DNA of 13,165 bases from Negativicutes bacterium (GCA_026416215.1 JAOAFP010000040.1:1-13165); one strand, 5' to 3'. Shown: positions 1-7,415, counted from the stretch's first letter. The notes: a model not told the origin generated them from the sequence alone. Numbers and translations are program-made.

Positions 1-19
1 AGATGTGTATAAGAGACAG
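1..19. other. Nextera/Tn5 mosaic-end adapter residue (sequencing artefact)
   Basis: The first 19 bases are AGATGTGTATAAGAGACAG, identical to the Tn5 transposase mosaic end used in Nextera tagmentation libraries. It sits exactly at base 1, and genuine coding sequence (holB) starts at base 20. On the minus strand the holB reading frame runs on into the adapter without a stop, so an automatic caller would add false residues to the protein. This is leftover library adapter at a contig end, not biology. Confidence 0.96.
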
Positions 20-451
20 ATACAGTCCATCTCCGGGTTCTTCGACCGTTTTCAGCAGATAATTGGCAGCCAGTTCGCTCAGTCGGTCGCCGTCATCGAT
101 CACCAGCACCTGCCGGTCGCCCAGTGCCCCGCCCCGCATTGCCAGACGGCAGGCCAGCTCCCGCACCGAACTGAGACTGATTTCCCGGCCATTTTCAGCT
201 GCTATGACCATCAAATCTGGATGAGTCCGCCGCCCGACTGCCCGGCAGGACTGACAGGCACCGCAGGGACCGCCTGCACCCGGACTCCGGCACAGCTGGG
301 CGGCGGCCAGCACCAGCGCCAGCCGTGCCTTGCCGACGGATTGTGGACCGCTGATCAGCATAGCTGAAGGCAACTCTCCCCGTCCGGCTCGGGCTAACAA
401 CACCGCTCGCTGCCGGTGGTTACCGATGAGCTCCTGTTCGCCTTTGCTCAC
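20..451 (-). CDS. holB: DNA polymerase III subunit delta' (partial, 3' end missing)
   Basis: This is the N-terminal 144 residues of the clamp-loader delta' subunit, which helps the DnaX complex load the beta sliding clamp. Visible features are a degenerate P-loop (GPQSVGKA, about residues 36-43, no Ser/Thr after the Lys, as is common in delta'), a zinc module with four Cys spaced C-x8-C-x2-C-x2-C (about residues 58-73), the delta'-typical THPD just after it, and an NYLLKTVEEP segment near the cut, matching the family NxLLKxLEEP motif. The HPD signature favours HolB over DnaX. The start is GTG at 451-449, which shares GTGA with the rodZ stop (TGA 450-448), so translation is probably coupled to rodZ. 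The reading frame is cut at base 20 by adapter sequence, and more than half of the protein is missing. Confidence 0.9.
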
Positions 452-1725
452 CGTCCGGCCACCCCCGGCCGGCCGTATTCAGCTGTGTAAACCTCGCCGC
501 TCCCCCCATTTCCCGGCCGGCCGATGTCCACCCCGTCCAGTTTCAAAACAACCGCCGAACAGTCACCATAAGTAACCGTCAGGCCCTGTCCAGACAGAGT
601 AAGGGACTTTCCGCCCGCCAGCAAATCAGAGTACTTCACCTCGCCGTCAACCACCGCTTCAATCCAGCAGTCCCCCTTGGCCGTGATCTCCAGCTTGACC
701 TGCTTGGCTGCGGCCGGCCGGTCCGGCGTATCATTACCGGAAGCCGGATTAGCGACTAGTGGGTTGACTGTGGTCTGACCAGCCGTGCCCGGAGCCTGGC
801 CCTGATCCGGCAGGGCGACGCCAGACGGGGCAACAGGCTGCCTGACTGCACCAAAATCAAGCCGGGGGGACAGCAGAAAGTAACCAATGCCGGCTACAGC
901 CAGCAGTAACACCAGGACAAAAATCACCTTCCATATCCGGTCTGACCGCCGGCGAGCACTGAACGCCAGTTGCCTGGTGCTAATCCGGAACACGTCAGAC
1001 TGATCCAGGCTACTGGCACCAACTGCCAGCATAATGCCCCCCCTACTGTCCATCTCACCGGTCGGTAAACTGTCAGTCCTCCCATCCTCCGACGCCCGTT
1101 CCGCCGTCTGCCGGTAAGCTGTCGTGATGGCCGTTTCCTGCCCCGCCCCCCAATCGCCGGCCGAACAACCTCCATCCACCACTGTTGGCAATGCCTCAGG
1201 CTGCATTCCAGCCTCCCGCACGCCATCCATGCTGACCGGCCCGACATCCGCCGCTTTGCTACCCAACCCGGCACCCTCCGGATTAACCCTGTCATTCTCC
1301 CGGACACCGCCGCCACTTTCCACCGGCAATTCTTCCGGCTGGTCTGCCGGCTTCTCAACCACCGGCTTACGCTTCCTGCGACTACGGGTGACATTACTAC
1401 TGGCCAGCAAATCAGCTTCAGCAGATGCCACTGCTTCGCCCGGCGGCTCAGCTACCATCCTTTCCTGTTCTGAATCACCGGCCGGCGGCGGACTAGCTTT
1501 CCCCAGGTAGCAGGCAACGGCCTGTTCGCCGCTCACTCCCAGAAACTCGGCATAACTGCGGATAAAGCTTTTAACGTAGATCGGTTCTGGCGGCAGCTGC
1601 TCATAATCGTCGGACTCGATGGCAGCCAGAAATTGCTTCTTGATCCCGGTTTCGGCATTAGCTGTGTCGAGCGAAATGCCTCTTTGCCCGCGTATGGTCC
1701 TCAGCCACGCCCCCAGCGACGACAT
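448..1725 (-). CDS. rodZ: RodZ-like helix-turn-helix membrane protein
   Basis: The product has 425 residues. Residues 1 to about 75 form an HTH_25-type domain (LGAWLRTIRGQRGISL at the start, then YVKSFIRSYAEFLGV). A long polar, Gly/Asp/Glu-rich linker follows (about 80-255), then an Arg-rich stretch and one transmembrane helix at about 265-288, and a C-terminal DUF4115-like beta domain (about 345-425). This is the RodZ layout: cytoplasmic HTH bound to MreB, one membrane pass, and an external beta domain guiding rod-shape wall synthesis. The linker is longer than I would expect for the family and is the least conserved-looking part. The ATG (1725-1723) directly follows the mnmH stop (TGAATG junction), with a GGGGG-containing purine stretch about 11 bases upstream. 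The 3' end overlaps the holB start by 4 bases. It lies inside the ftsK-mnmH-rodZ-holB operon. Confidence 0.87.
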   Translation of the reverse strand: MSSLGAWLRTIRGQRGISLDTANAETGIKKQFLAAIESDDYEQLPPEPIYVKSFIRSYAEFLGVSGEQAVACYLGKASPPPAGDSEQERMVAEPPGEAVASAEADLLASSNVTRSRRKRKPVVEKPADQPEELPVESGGGVRENDRVNPEGAGLGSKAADVGPVSMDGVREAGMQPEALPTVVDGGCSAGDWGAGQETAITTAYRQTAERASEDGRTDSLPTGEMDSRGGIMLAVGASSLDQSDVFRISTRQLAFSARRRSDRIWKVIFVLVLLLAVAGIGYFLLSPRLDFGAVRQPVAPSGVALPDQGQAPGTAGQTTVNPLVANPASGNDTPDRPAAAKQVKLEITAKGDCWIEAVVDGEVKYSDLLAGGKSLTLSGQGLTVTYGDCSAVVLKLDGVDIGRPGNGGSGEVYTAEYGRPGVAGR

Positions 1726-2775
1726 TCAGTCTGCCACCCCCTCGACAATCCGGATAACTTGATCGGCAATTGCTACGACATCTCCCCCGTCAATGGTGTA
1801 TTCGCAGCTATGCCCCTTTTTCCCTTCGTATCCGTACAACGGATCGTAATAGTGCCTGAGAAGGAGTTCGGTAAACTCCTCCAGCCGCCCTGCGGCCAAC
1901 AACCGGTGCAGTTCACCGGTCAGACTGCCGCCCAGCTTGCGGGCAATGGCCGACAGAGCCTCTGCAATCTCACCCGTATCGTGACAACCGGGCCGGTATT
2001 CATCGAGAATCCTCGCCACCCGGTCGGCCATTGCCGCCCGAATCAGTATCCGACTTCCTCCCACAATTGCCTGGTAGACGTTGTCCGGCAGGTATACGTT
2101 TCCGATTCTCCGGCTCTCACACTCGAAAATCAGGTATCCGGCCGGCCGACAGCTTGCCAGCTCGGTCAGCAGCCGGCTGTCAAACCCGACGGAATTGCAG
2201 GGCTCGCCCTTGCCAATATGGCCAAAAATAGAACCGCGGTGATTGGCCAATTCCTCCAAATCGATGGCTGGCATCCCCCGGTTTTTCAGGATATTTATAA
2301 CCTGGGTCTTGCCCACACCGGTCGATCCGCACAGCACAAACACCTTCACGCCGGTCAGATCAAACCCGGCCAGAGCCTCCAGCAGGCAGCGCCGCCATGC
2401 CTTGTATCCGCCACTTATCTGCCGGGCCGGCAATCCCCGCCGGCGCAGCGCCTCCACCACCGCCGCCGATCGCATACCCCCGCGCCAACACATCACCAGC
2501 GGCGTCCGGCCGGCGGCATGTCCCGCCAAATCATCCAGATAGGAAAAAAGCCGGGGACCAATAATTTCGTGCCCCCGTTCCACCGCCGCCGGCTTGCCGC
2601 AATTCTTGTACAACGTCCCTATTTCAGCCCGTTCGTGATCGCAAAACAACGGGCAGTTTACGGCTTCCGGCACATGTCCGCGGTAGAATTCCACCGGCGA
2701 CCGGACGTCGATCAGGCAAAATTGACGGTTGTCAACAGCCGGCAGCAGACAGTGAGCAGGAATTACGTCATTCAT
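1726..2775 (-). CDS. mnmH: tRNA 2-selenouridine synthase (SelU/YbbB)
   Basis: The product has 349 residues. The N-terminal rhodanese domain (1 to about 130) shows DVRSPVEF (24-31), IGTLYK (52-57) and the active-site loop with Cys96 in MCWRGGMRS, then SGGYKAWR. The C-terminal part is a P-loop domain with Walker A GSTGVGKT (150-157) followed by DLEELANHRGSIFG (172-185). This fused rhodanese/P-loop layout is specific to MnmH. The enzyme replaces sulfur by selenium at the wobble 2-thiouridine of Lys, Glu and Gln tRNAs through a geranylated intermediate, using selenophosphate from SelD, so the host is expected to encode selD elsewhere. The ATG lies inside the end of ftsK (8-base overlap) with AAGGA about 11 bases upstream. 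The stop abuts the rodZ ATG. No lesions seen. Confidence 0.94.
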   Translation of the reverse strand: MNDVIPAHCLLPAVDNRQFCLIDVRSPVEFYRGHVPEAVNCPLFCDHERAEIGTLYKNCGKPAAVERGHEIIGPRLFSYLDDLAGHAAGRTPLVMCWRGGMRSAAVVEALRRRGLPARQISGGYKAWRRCLLEALAGFDLTGVKVFVLCGSTGVGKTQVINILKNRGMPAIDLEELANHRGSIFGHIGKGEPCNSVGFDSRLLTELASCRPAGYLIFECESRRIGNVYLPDNVYQAIVGGSRILIRAAMADRVARILDEYRPGCHDTGEIAEALSAIARKLGGSLTGELHRLLAAGRLEEFTELLLRHYYDPLYGYEGKKGHSCEYTIDGGDVVAIADQVIRIVEGVAD

Positions 2776-5011
2776 CGTCAGCGGTGTCCTTGGCGAAATA
2801 TCTGCTGAACACCTGTTCGCTGGTCATCAGAATATCGCGCCCCCGGCTGCCTGTGTTAGGACCGACAATTTTCATTTCCTCCATAGCGTCAATCAGCCGG
2901 GCCGCCCGAGCGTAACCCACCCTGAATTTCCGCTGCAGCAATGAGGCCGACGCTTGGCCAGTTTCCAGCACCACCCGCACCGCCTGCTCGAGCAGCTCGT
3001 CCTGTCCGGAACGTTCACCGCCGTCGCCGTCGCCTCCCCGCAGCTGGCTCAGTTCGGTAACCCCGGTCTCGTATTCAGCAGTCCGACCCTGAGAGCTGAT
3101 AAAGGCTACCAGCCGGTCAACCTCGGCATCGTGCAGGTACGCTCCCTGTACACGCAGCGGTTTTGCCACCCCGACCGGGAAATAAAGCATGTCTCCCTTG
3201 CCCAGAAGTTTTTCCGCCCCGGCCATGTCGAGAATGGTCCGCGAGTCGGTCTGCGAAGAGACGGCGAAGGATATCCGTGACGGTATATTGGCCTTGATCG
3301 TACCGGTGATAACGTCGACCGACGGCCGCTGGGTGGCCAGCAGCAGGTGAATACCTGCCGCCCGGGCTTTCTGAGCCAGACGGCAAATTGCATCCTCCAC
3401 GTCAACCGGTGCGACCATCATCAGGTCAGCCAGCTCATCGATGACAATAATTATATACGGCAGCACCGCGTCAGGCTGCTGGGCGTTGTAGCGGACAATG
3501 TCCCGCACCCCGTGCCGGGCACAGACATTGTACCGCCGCTCCATCTCCTGCACTGCCCAGCGCAGACCAGCCGCTGCCTGCTCGGCGTCGGTCACCACCG
3601 GCGTCAGCAGGTGGGGAATTGGCTTGTACACCGACAGCTCGACCATCTTGGGATCAATCAGGATGAACCGTACCTGGTCCGGTGTCGCCCGGCACAAAAT
3701 ACTGCAGACAATTGTGTTTATGCATACGCTTTTTCCCGACCCGGTTGCCCCCGCCACCAGCAAGTGTGGCATTTTCGCCAGATCAGCCACCACTGCCTGC
3801 CCGGCTATGTCTTTGCCCAGGCCCACCGCCAGCGGTGACAAGGTGGATTGAAAGCTGCCGCTTTCCAGAACCTCGCGCAACGACACCGTAGCCACATCGC
3901 GATTGGGAACCTCTATGCCAATCGCCGCCTTGCCGGGGATTGGCGCCTCAATCCTTACGCCAAACGTGGCCAGTTTCAAAGCGATGTCGTCGGCCAGACT
4001 GACCACCCGGCTGACCTTGACCCCGGCTGCCGGCTCGATCTCGTAGCGGGTAACCGCCGGTCCGGCCACGATATTAACGATACGCGCCCCCACGCCAAAA
4101 CTGGCCAGAGTTTCCTCCAACAGCCGGGCGTTGTCCTGTTGTTCCCTGTGTAGCCGGCTGCTCCTGGTCTTAGCCGGCTTTTCCAGCAGGGCCAGTGGCG
4201 GCAGCTGGTAGCCACCGCTGGCTGGCTGAATAGCCAGCCCGGCAAAATGGCCCCCGCCGGCCGGCGCCGTTGCAGTACCGTCAGCCCCGGCCGCAGTTTC
4301 CTGTCGGTCGCCGTCCGTTATTGCCAGCAGATCAACAGCCAGACACCCCGACCGCTCAGTACCGGCCGCTAATTTTCTTTTTTGTCCTGCCGCCTGGTCA
4401 AACAGGCGCGGTTTGCCGGCCACCGGCCCGGACACTGTCAGCGCTTCCATCTCTTCCAGCCCGGCATTGCTCCCGTCCTGGCCGCCGTCTGGCCGTTTTC
4501 TGCCCAGCACCCGTCCAGTCAGTCTGACGATTGCCTCCAGTCCGCCGCGGACGCTGCGACCGGTCAGCAGAATAAAAAACACGGCAAACACCGTCGTCAG
4601 AATGATAGCAGCCGTCAGCGCGTCAAAATACCGGCGGAGATAAAAAACCGTCAGCCCGCCGATTATCCCCCCGCCACTCGGCAGATTGTCCGGCAGGATC
4701 TCATGTCCGGCCGCCACCGTCATGTCGTGCCAAAGGCTAAGTCCCGACCAGAACAGGACCGGCCAGTAGAAAACCCGGGCGGTAATCCTGATATGATCAT
4801 GCCGCCACACGTATATTGCCCCCCAGAGTGCAAGCACGACCGGAACCAGCCAGGCACCGACGCCAAACGCAAATAACAATAGTTTTCTGCACCAGACACC
4901 AAACGCCCCCCCTTGGCCCAGCAGGGCCAGGCAGGCAATAATCCCGCCCCCGATCAGGACTATACCGATAATTTCAAAACCAATCCCTCTTCCTCTGCTC
5001 CTGTCCGCCAC
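2768..5011 (-). CDS. ftsK: DNA translocase FtsK/SpoIIIE
   Basis: The product has 747 residues from the chosen start and is a septum-anchored motor that pumps chromosomal DNA at division. About four transmembrane segments fill residues 10-150. A variable polar linker follows (about 155-290), then the alpha/beta RecA-like motor with Walker A GATGSGKS (about 421-428), Walker B ending VIDELADL (near 525) and the conserved ATQRPSVDVITG. The C-terminal winged-helix gamma domain (about 680-745, LLQRKFRVGYARAARL) recognises KOPS/SRS-type DNA sites. I start at GTG 5011-5009, with GGAG 8 bases upstream and just before the first membrane helix. The longer reading frame from 5152 would run through the rnpB 3' end and its terminator, which is implausible. 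It is the first gene of the ftsK-mnmH-rodZ-holB operon and overlaps mnmH by 8 bases. Confidence 0.94.
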   Translation of the reverse strand: MADRSRGRGIGFEIIGIVLIGGGIIACLALLGQGGAFGVWCRKLLLFAFGVGAWLVPVVLALWGAIYVWRHDHIRITARVFYWPVLFWSGLSLWHDMTVAAGHEILPDNLPSGGGIIGGLTVFYLRRYFDALTAAIILTTVFAVFFILLTGRSVRGGLEAIVRLTGRVLGRKRPDGGQDGSNAGLEEMEALTVSGPVAGKPRLFDQAAGQKRKLAAGTERSGCLAVDLLAITDGDRQETAAGADGTATAPAGGGHFAGLAIQPASGGYQLPPLALLEKPAKTRSSRLHREQQDNARLLEETLASFGVGARIVNIVAGPAVTRYEIEPAAGVKVSRVVSLADDIALKLATFGVRIEAPIPGKAAIGIEVPNRDVATVSLREVLESGSFQSTLSPLAVGLGKDIAGQAVVADLAKMPHLLVAGATGSGKSVCINTIVCSILCRATPDQVRFILIDPKMVELSVYKPIPHLLTPVVTDAEQAAAGLRWAVQEMERRYNVCARHGVRDIVRYNAQQPDAVLPYIIIVIDELADLMMVAPVDVEDAICRLAQKARAAGIHLLLATQRPSVDVITGTIKANIPSRISFAVSSQTDSRTILDMAGAEKLLGKGDMLYFPVGVAKPLRVQGAYLHDAEVDRLVAFISSQGRTAEYETGVTELSQLRGGDGDGGERSGQDELLEQAVRVVLETGQASASLLQRKFRVGYARAARLIDAMEEMKIVGPNTGSRGRDILMTSEQVFSRYFAKDTADDE

Positions 5012-5042
5012 TCTGTCATCTCCACCCGTCCATATCCTTTGA

Positions 5043-5072
5043 ATTTTACCATACAAGCCAAAAAATATGCAA
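5043..5072 (-). promoter_or_regulatory. Putative ftsK operon promoter (extended -10)
   Basis: On the minus strand, TAAAAT (5048-5043) is preceded by TGG, giving an extended -10 (TGnTAAAAT). A weak -35, TTGCAT (5072-5067), lies 18 bases upstream. It falls between the rnpB terminator and the ftsK GTG and would give a leader of about 25 bases. The same 11-mer TATGGTAAAAT is found in the rnpB promoter. Predicted from sequence only. Confidence 0.5.
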
Positions 5073-5102
5073 AAAAGGACGGCAGACTGACGTCCGCCGT
5101 CC
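5071..5102 (-). terminator. Rho-independent terminator of rnpB
   Basis: On the minus strand, GGACGGCGGAC and GTCTGCCGTCC form an 11-bp stem (one G-U pair) closed by a GTCA tetraloop, directly followed by TTTTTT (5076-5071). It begins right after the P1 helix of RNase P RNA, where a transcript end is expected. Confidence 0.92.
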
Positions 5103-5452
5103 AAGTTGACCATAAGCCGGGTTCTGTCCCGAACCTTGCGGTCCGGTGGCAATCATTTATCTCGACTGCAGGTTACCCTGCAGCTCTAGCGACCAACCCG
5201 AGGGATCAGCGGGCCGCTTCATCTCCCTCCTACTTGGTCTTGCTCCGGATGGGGCTTGCCTAGCCGGCCGGTCACCCGGCCGCTGGTGCGCTCTTACCGC
5301 ACCGTTGCACCCTTGCCTGCCCGGCGGCAGGCGGTCTACATTTCTGTGGCGCTATCCTCGGGATCTCTCCCACTGGACGTTATCCAGCATCCTGCCCTGT
5401 GGAGCCCGGACTTTCCTCCGCCGTCGCCGGCCGCGATTGCCTGGTCAACTCA
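5103..5452 (-). ncRNA. rnpB: RNase P RNA, A-type features
   Basis: This is the catalytic RNA of ribonuclease P, which trims 5' leaders from precursor tRNAs. Hallmarks on the minus strand are GAGGAAAGTCC (5418-5408, conserved region I), GGTGCGGTAAGAGCGCACC in the middle, AGCAAGACCAAGTAGG, and the near-terminal GACAGAACCCGGCTTA (5128-5113). The 5' AGTTGACC (5450-5443) pairs perfectly with the 3' GGTCAACT (5111-5104) to form P1, which sets both ends to within a few bases. A GTGA-capped hairpin in the middle matches a P12-like arm. The length of about 350 nt and the 3' end fit A-type rather than the Bacillus B-type fold, although I did not fold it. It has its own extended -10 promoter overlapping the nif3 stop and its own terminator. 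Confidence 0.96.
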
Positions 5453-5458
5453 CAGTGT

Positions 5459-5469
5459 ATTTTACCATA
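5459..5469 (-). promoter_or_regulatory. rnpB promoter, extended -10, overlapping the nif3 stop
   Basis: TATGGTAAAAT on the minus strand contains an extended -10 (TGG then TAAAAT, 5464-5459). The expected transcript start, about 5453-5452, coincides with the 5' strand of P1. The -35 region is weak (TTCGCC at 18 bases), as is usual with an extended -10. The first three bases of the -10 box are the TAA stop of nif3. Confidence 0.65.
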
Positions 5470-6589
5470 TTTTCATATATCCGGCGAATGCATCATCCAC
5501 GTATATGTCACCATCCGCCAGTCCCCAGCCCTCCTCAGATGCTGCCTGTCGCAGCCGCCGGCACAGCTCGCCGAGAACGACGGTTTCGCTGGCGAAATGA
5601 CCGACGTCCACTACCATAATCCCCTGGCGGTAGGCCTCCTGGGCATCGTGGTACTTCATATCGCCAGTCACCAGGACGTCAGCGCCGGCGATCTTGGCCT
5701 TCCCAGCCAGAGTCGCTCCGCTGCCCCCGACCACCGCCACCGTTTCTATCCTGTCGGCCAGGCGGCCGCCCACCACCGCCGCGGTCAAACCCAGTCTCTC
5801 CTTTACCAGGCTGACAAACTGCCCGGCAGTCAGCCGGGCCTGCAACCGGCCGATTCGCCCCAGCCCAGCGTCCGCCGGCAGCCGGTTTTCCAGCTGGTAG
5901 AGATCATAGGCCACCTCCTCGTAAGGGTGAGCTTCCAGCATCGCCGACAGCACCGCCGGCAAGTCCCGCTTCCGGACAATGGTTTCCAGCTTCATCTCCT
6001 CCACCGATTCGACCTCGGCGATTCGGCCGACGAACGGGTTGGCCCCGGCCAGCGGCCGGAACTGTCCGATACCCCGACTCTGGAAGCTGCAGTCGCTGTA
6101 ATTTGGGAAACGGCCTGCCCCGGCCCCGCACATCGCCTTTAGCACCGCCTCGCTGTGTTCAAACGGGGCAAAAACTGCCAGCTTATAAAATTTTTCCCCC
6201 TCCGGCAGCAAAATTTTCAGGTCAGTCAACCCCAGCCGGTCGGCGAGAATCTCTCCCACCCCGCCGGCTACTTTGTCAAGATTGGTGTGCAGGGCATACA
6301 GACTGACCCCGTGCCGGCACAGCCTAGCGATGGTCCTCCCCAGCCAGCTGTCAGTGGTGAACCGGCTGACCGCCGACATTGTCAGCGGATGGTGGGTTAT
6401 AACGAAATCTGCCCCGGCAGCAATCGCCCGATCAATCACATCGGTCTCAACGTCAAGGGCTAGAACGATCCGGTTAACCGCCTGATTGCGATCACCCACC
6501 TGCAGGCCGGCATTGTCCCAGTTTTCGGCCAGCTCCGGCCTGGCCCAGCTTTCAAGGTGTTTTATAACCTGCCAGCATTTCAGCGACAT
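5462..6589 (-). CDS. Nif3-like dinuclear metal centre protein (YqfO type)
   Basis: The product has 375 residues and belongs to the Nif3/DUF34 family, often labelled GTP cyclohydrolase I type 2 homolog without proof of that activity. Metal ligands are visible as ITHHPL (His66, His67), HTNLD (His101, Asp105) near the N-terminus, and DVGHFASE (His331, Glu335) near the C-terminus. The roughly 100-residue insert between the two halves is the CutA/PII-like domain of the long YqfO form. The ATG (6589) lies inside the end of trmK, giving a 38-base overlap, with GGAG 10 bases upstream. Pairing with trmK is a recurrent Bacillota arrangement and suggests a shared but unknown role. Its TAA stop forms part of the rnpB promoter. 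Confidence 0.92.
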   Translation of the reverse strand: MSLKCWQVIKHLESWARPELAENWDNAGLQVGDRNQAVNRIVLALDVETDVIDRAIAAGADFVITHHPLTMSAVSRFTTDSWLGRTIARLCRHGVSLYALHTNLDKVAGGVGEILADRLGLTDLKILLPEGEKFYKLAVFAPFEHSEAVLKAMCGAGAGRFPNYSDCSFQSRGIGQFRPLAGANPFVGRIAEVESVEEMKLETIVRKRDLPAVLSAMLEAHPYEEVAYDLYQLENRLPADAGLGRIGRLQARLTAGQFVSLVKERLGLTAAVVGGRLADRIETVAVVGGSGATLAGKAKIAGADVLVTGDMKYHDAQEAYRQGIMVVDVGHFASETVVLGELCRRLRQAASEEGWGLADGDIYVDDAFAGYMKIW

Positions 6590-7277
6590 ATTTCTTGCAC
6601 TCCATTCTCACCATTTTTTCATACTGCCTTGTCAACCGTGCAGACGGCACCTGCCGGCGGGCTGCCATCATTCCGGTCAGCACCCGCCGGGCGGCGGCCG
6701 CCAGTTCATTCAGCCGGCTGACCAGCCCGGGAACGCGCCTTGCCCAGATTAATGGGCCGATCTCGTACAGATCAGGGTCGTCAACGACCATATTCCCCGG
6801 TTCGGCCGCCAGCACCTCGTACAGCCTCCCTGTTTCATTCACCAGCAATTCATCAGTTATCGCCCAGCCATTGGACAACAACCACTTCCTCACCAGCCTG
6901 CCGGCGGTCATCGGCTGCAGCACCAGCCGGCGGACGCCGGCTAGCTTTTCCCGTCCCCGCTGTAAAACACCGGCAATCAGTTTGCCCCCCATCCCAGCGA
7001 TCACCACCGTGTCGCACTCCAGCCAACCCGGTATGGCCTGCAGCCCGTCACCGGCGCACACCATAACCCGCCCATCTGCCCCGGCGGCGCGCACCGCCGC
7101 CCGCAAGGCACTTAGCGGTCCGGGCTGAAACTCGCTGGCAATCACCCGCACCGCCGGCAGCCGACGGCAAATTGCCAATGCCAGCCGGCCGTGGTCAGCC
7201 CCGATATCGGCCATAACCCGGCAGCTGCCGGGCACAAGCCCGGCTATTGCCCGCAAACGTTTTGACAATTCTCCCAT
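6552..7277 (-). CDS. trmK: tRNA (adenine(22)-N1)-methyltransferase
   Basis: The product has 241 residues and is a class I SAM-dependent methyltransferase of the TrmK (YqfN) family, which makes m1A22 in the D-arm of certain tRNAs. Motif I is ADIGADHGRLAL (23-34). The catalytic-region GMGG is at 95-98, followed by the family-typical LVLQPM and a C-terminal helical region. I start at ATG 7277, which gives the family-like opening GELSKRLRAIA, with a modest GGAAG 5-6 bases upstream. A longer frame from 7349 would cross the tRNA terminator and is rejected. GTG 7289 is a possible alternative. The two tRNAs just upstream both carry G22, so neither should be a substrate. No promoter is visible in the 20 bases between the tRNA terminator and the start, so expression may rely on read-through. 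Confidence 0.9.
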   Translation of the reverse strand: MGELSKRLRAIAGLVPGSCRVMADIGADHGRLALAICRRLPAVRVIASEFQPGPLSALRAAVRAAGADGRVMVCAGDGLQAIPGWLECDTVVIAGMGGKLIAGVLQRGREKLAGVRRLVLQPMTAGRLVRKWLLSNGWAITDELLVNETGRLYEVLAAEPGNMVVDDPDLYEIGPLIWARRVPGLVSRLNELAAAARRVLTGMMAARRQVPSARLTRQYEKMVRMECKKYVAEMLAGYKTP

Positions 7278-7296
7278 CAGGCTTCCGGCCACCCGC

Positions 7297-7326
7297 AAAA
7301 AAATAAGTGCAGAAACACCTGCACTT
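7297..7326 (-). terminator. Rho-independent terminator after the tRNA operon
   Basis: On the minus strand, AAGTGCAG and CTGCACTT form a perfect 8-bp stem with a six-base loop (GTGTTT), followed by A and seven T (7303-7297). It lies 11 bases after the CCA end of the CAU tRNA and about 20 bases before the trmK start. Confidence 0.88.
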
Positions 7327-7337
7327 GTTCTGACAAA

Positions 7338-7412
7338 TGGTGGGCCCACCTGGGATCGAACCAGGGACCGACCGGTTATGAGCCGGTGGCTCTACCGCTG
7401 AGCTATAGGCCC
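7338..7412 (-). tRNA. tRNA with CAU anticodon (Ile2 or elongator Met)
   Basis: All four arms pair: acceptor GGGCCTA with TGGGCCC, D-arm GCTC/GAGC, anticodon stem ACCGG/CCGGT around loop CTCATAA, and T-arm CCTGG/CCAGG. CCA is encoded (7340-7338). The anticodon is CAU. It is not the initiator, because the anticodon stem lacks three G-C pairs and pair 1-72 is a normal G-C. C4-G69 and C5-G68 match identity pairs described for the lysidine synthetase TilS in E. coli tRNA-Ile2, and the loop ends in AA, so tRNA-Ile2 (reads AUA after lysidine modification) is a serious candidate. Elongator Met remains possible. Confidence 0.95.
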
Positions 7413-7415
7413 ACC

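Noticed and set aside
1633..2808. Long plus-strand frame of 391 codons
   Set aside because: It lies antisense to mnmH and rodZ, which are fully supported by motifs. Its length comes from high GC content and it has no recognisable domain.
4220..4239. Perfect 8-bp inverted repeat (GGCTGGCT, GAAT, AGCCAGCC)
   Set aside because: It lies inside the variable linker of ftsK with no T-run and no gene boundary. It is likely an accident of repetitive Gly/Ala/Pro codons.
5012..5152. N-terminal extension of FtsK from an ATG at 5152
   Set aside because: It would be read through the conserved 3' end of rnpB, its terminator and the ftsK promoter. GTG 5011 has a good ribosome site just before the first membrane helix.
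5146..6142. Plus-strand frames over rnpB and nif3
   Set aside because: They are antisense to rnpB and to nif3, lack ribosome sites and show no protein motif.
7278..7349. TrmK extension from an upstream start at 7349
   Set aside because: It covers the tRNA terminator and the tRNA 3' end. The family-like N-terminus begins at 7277.
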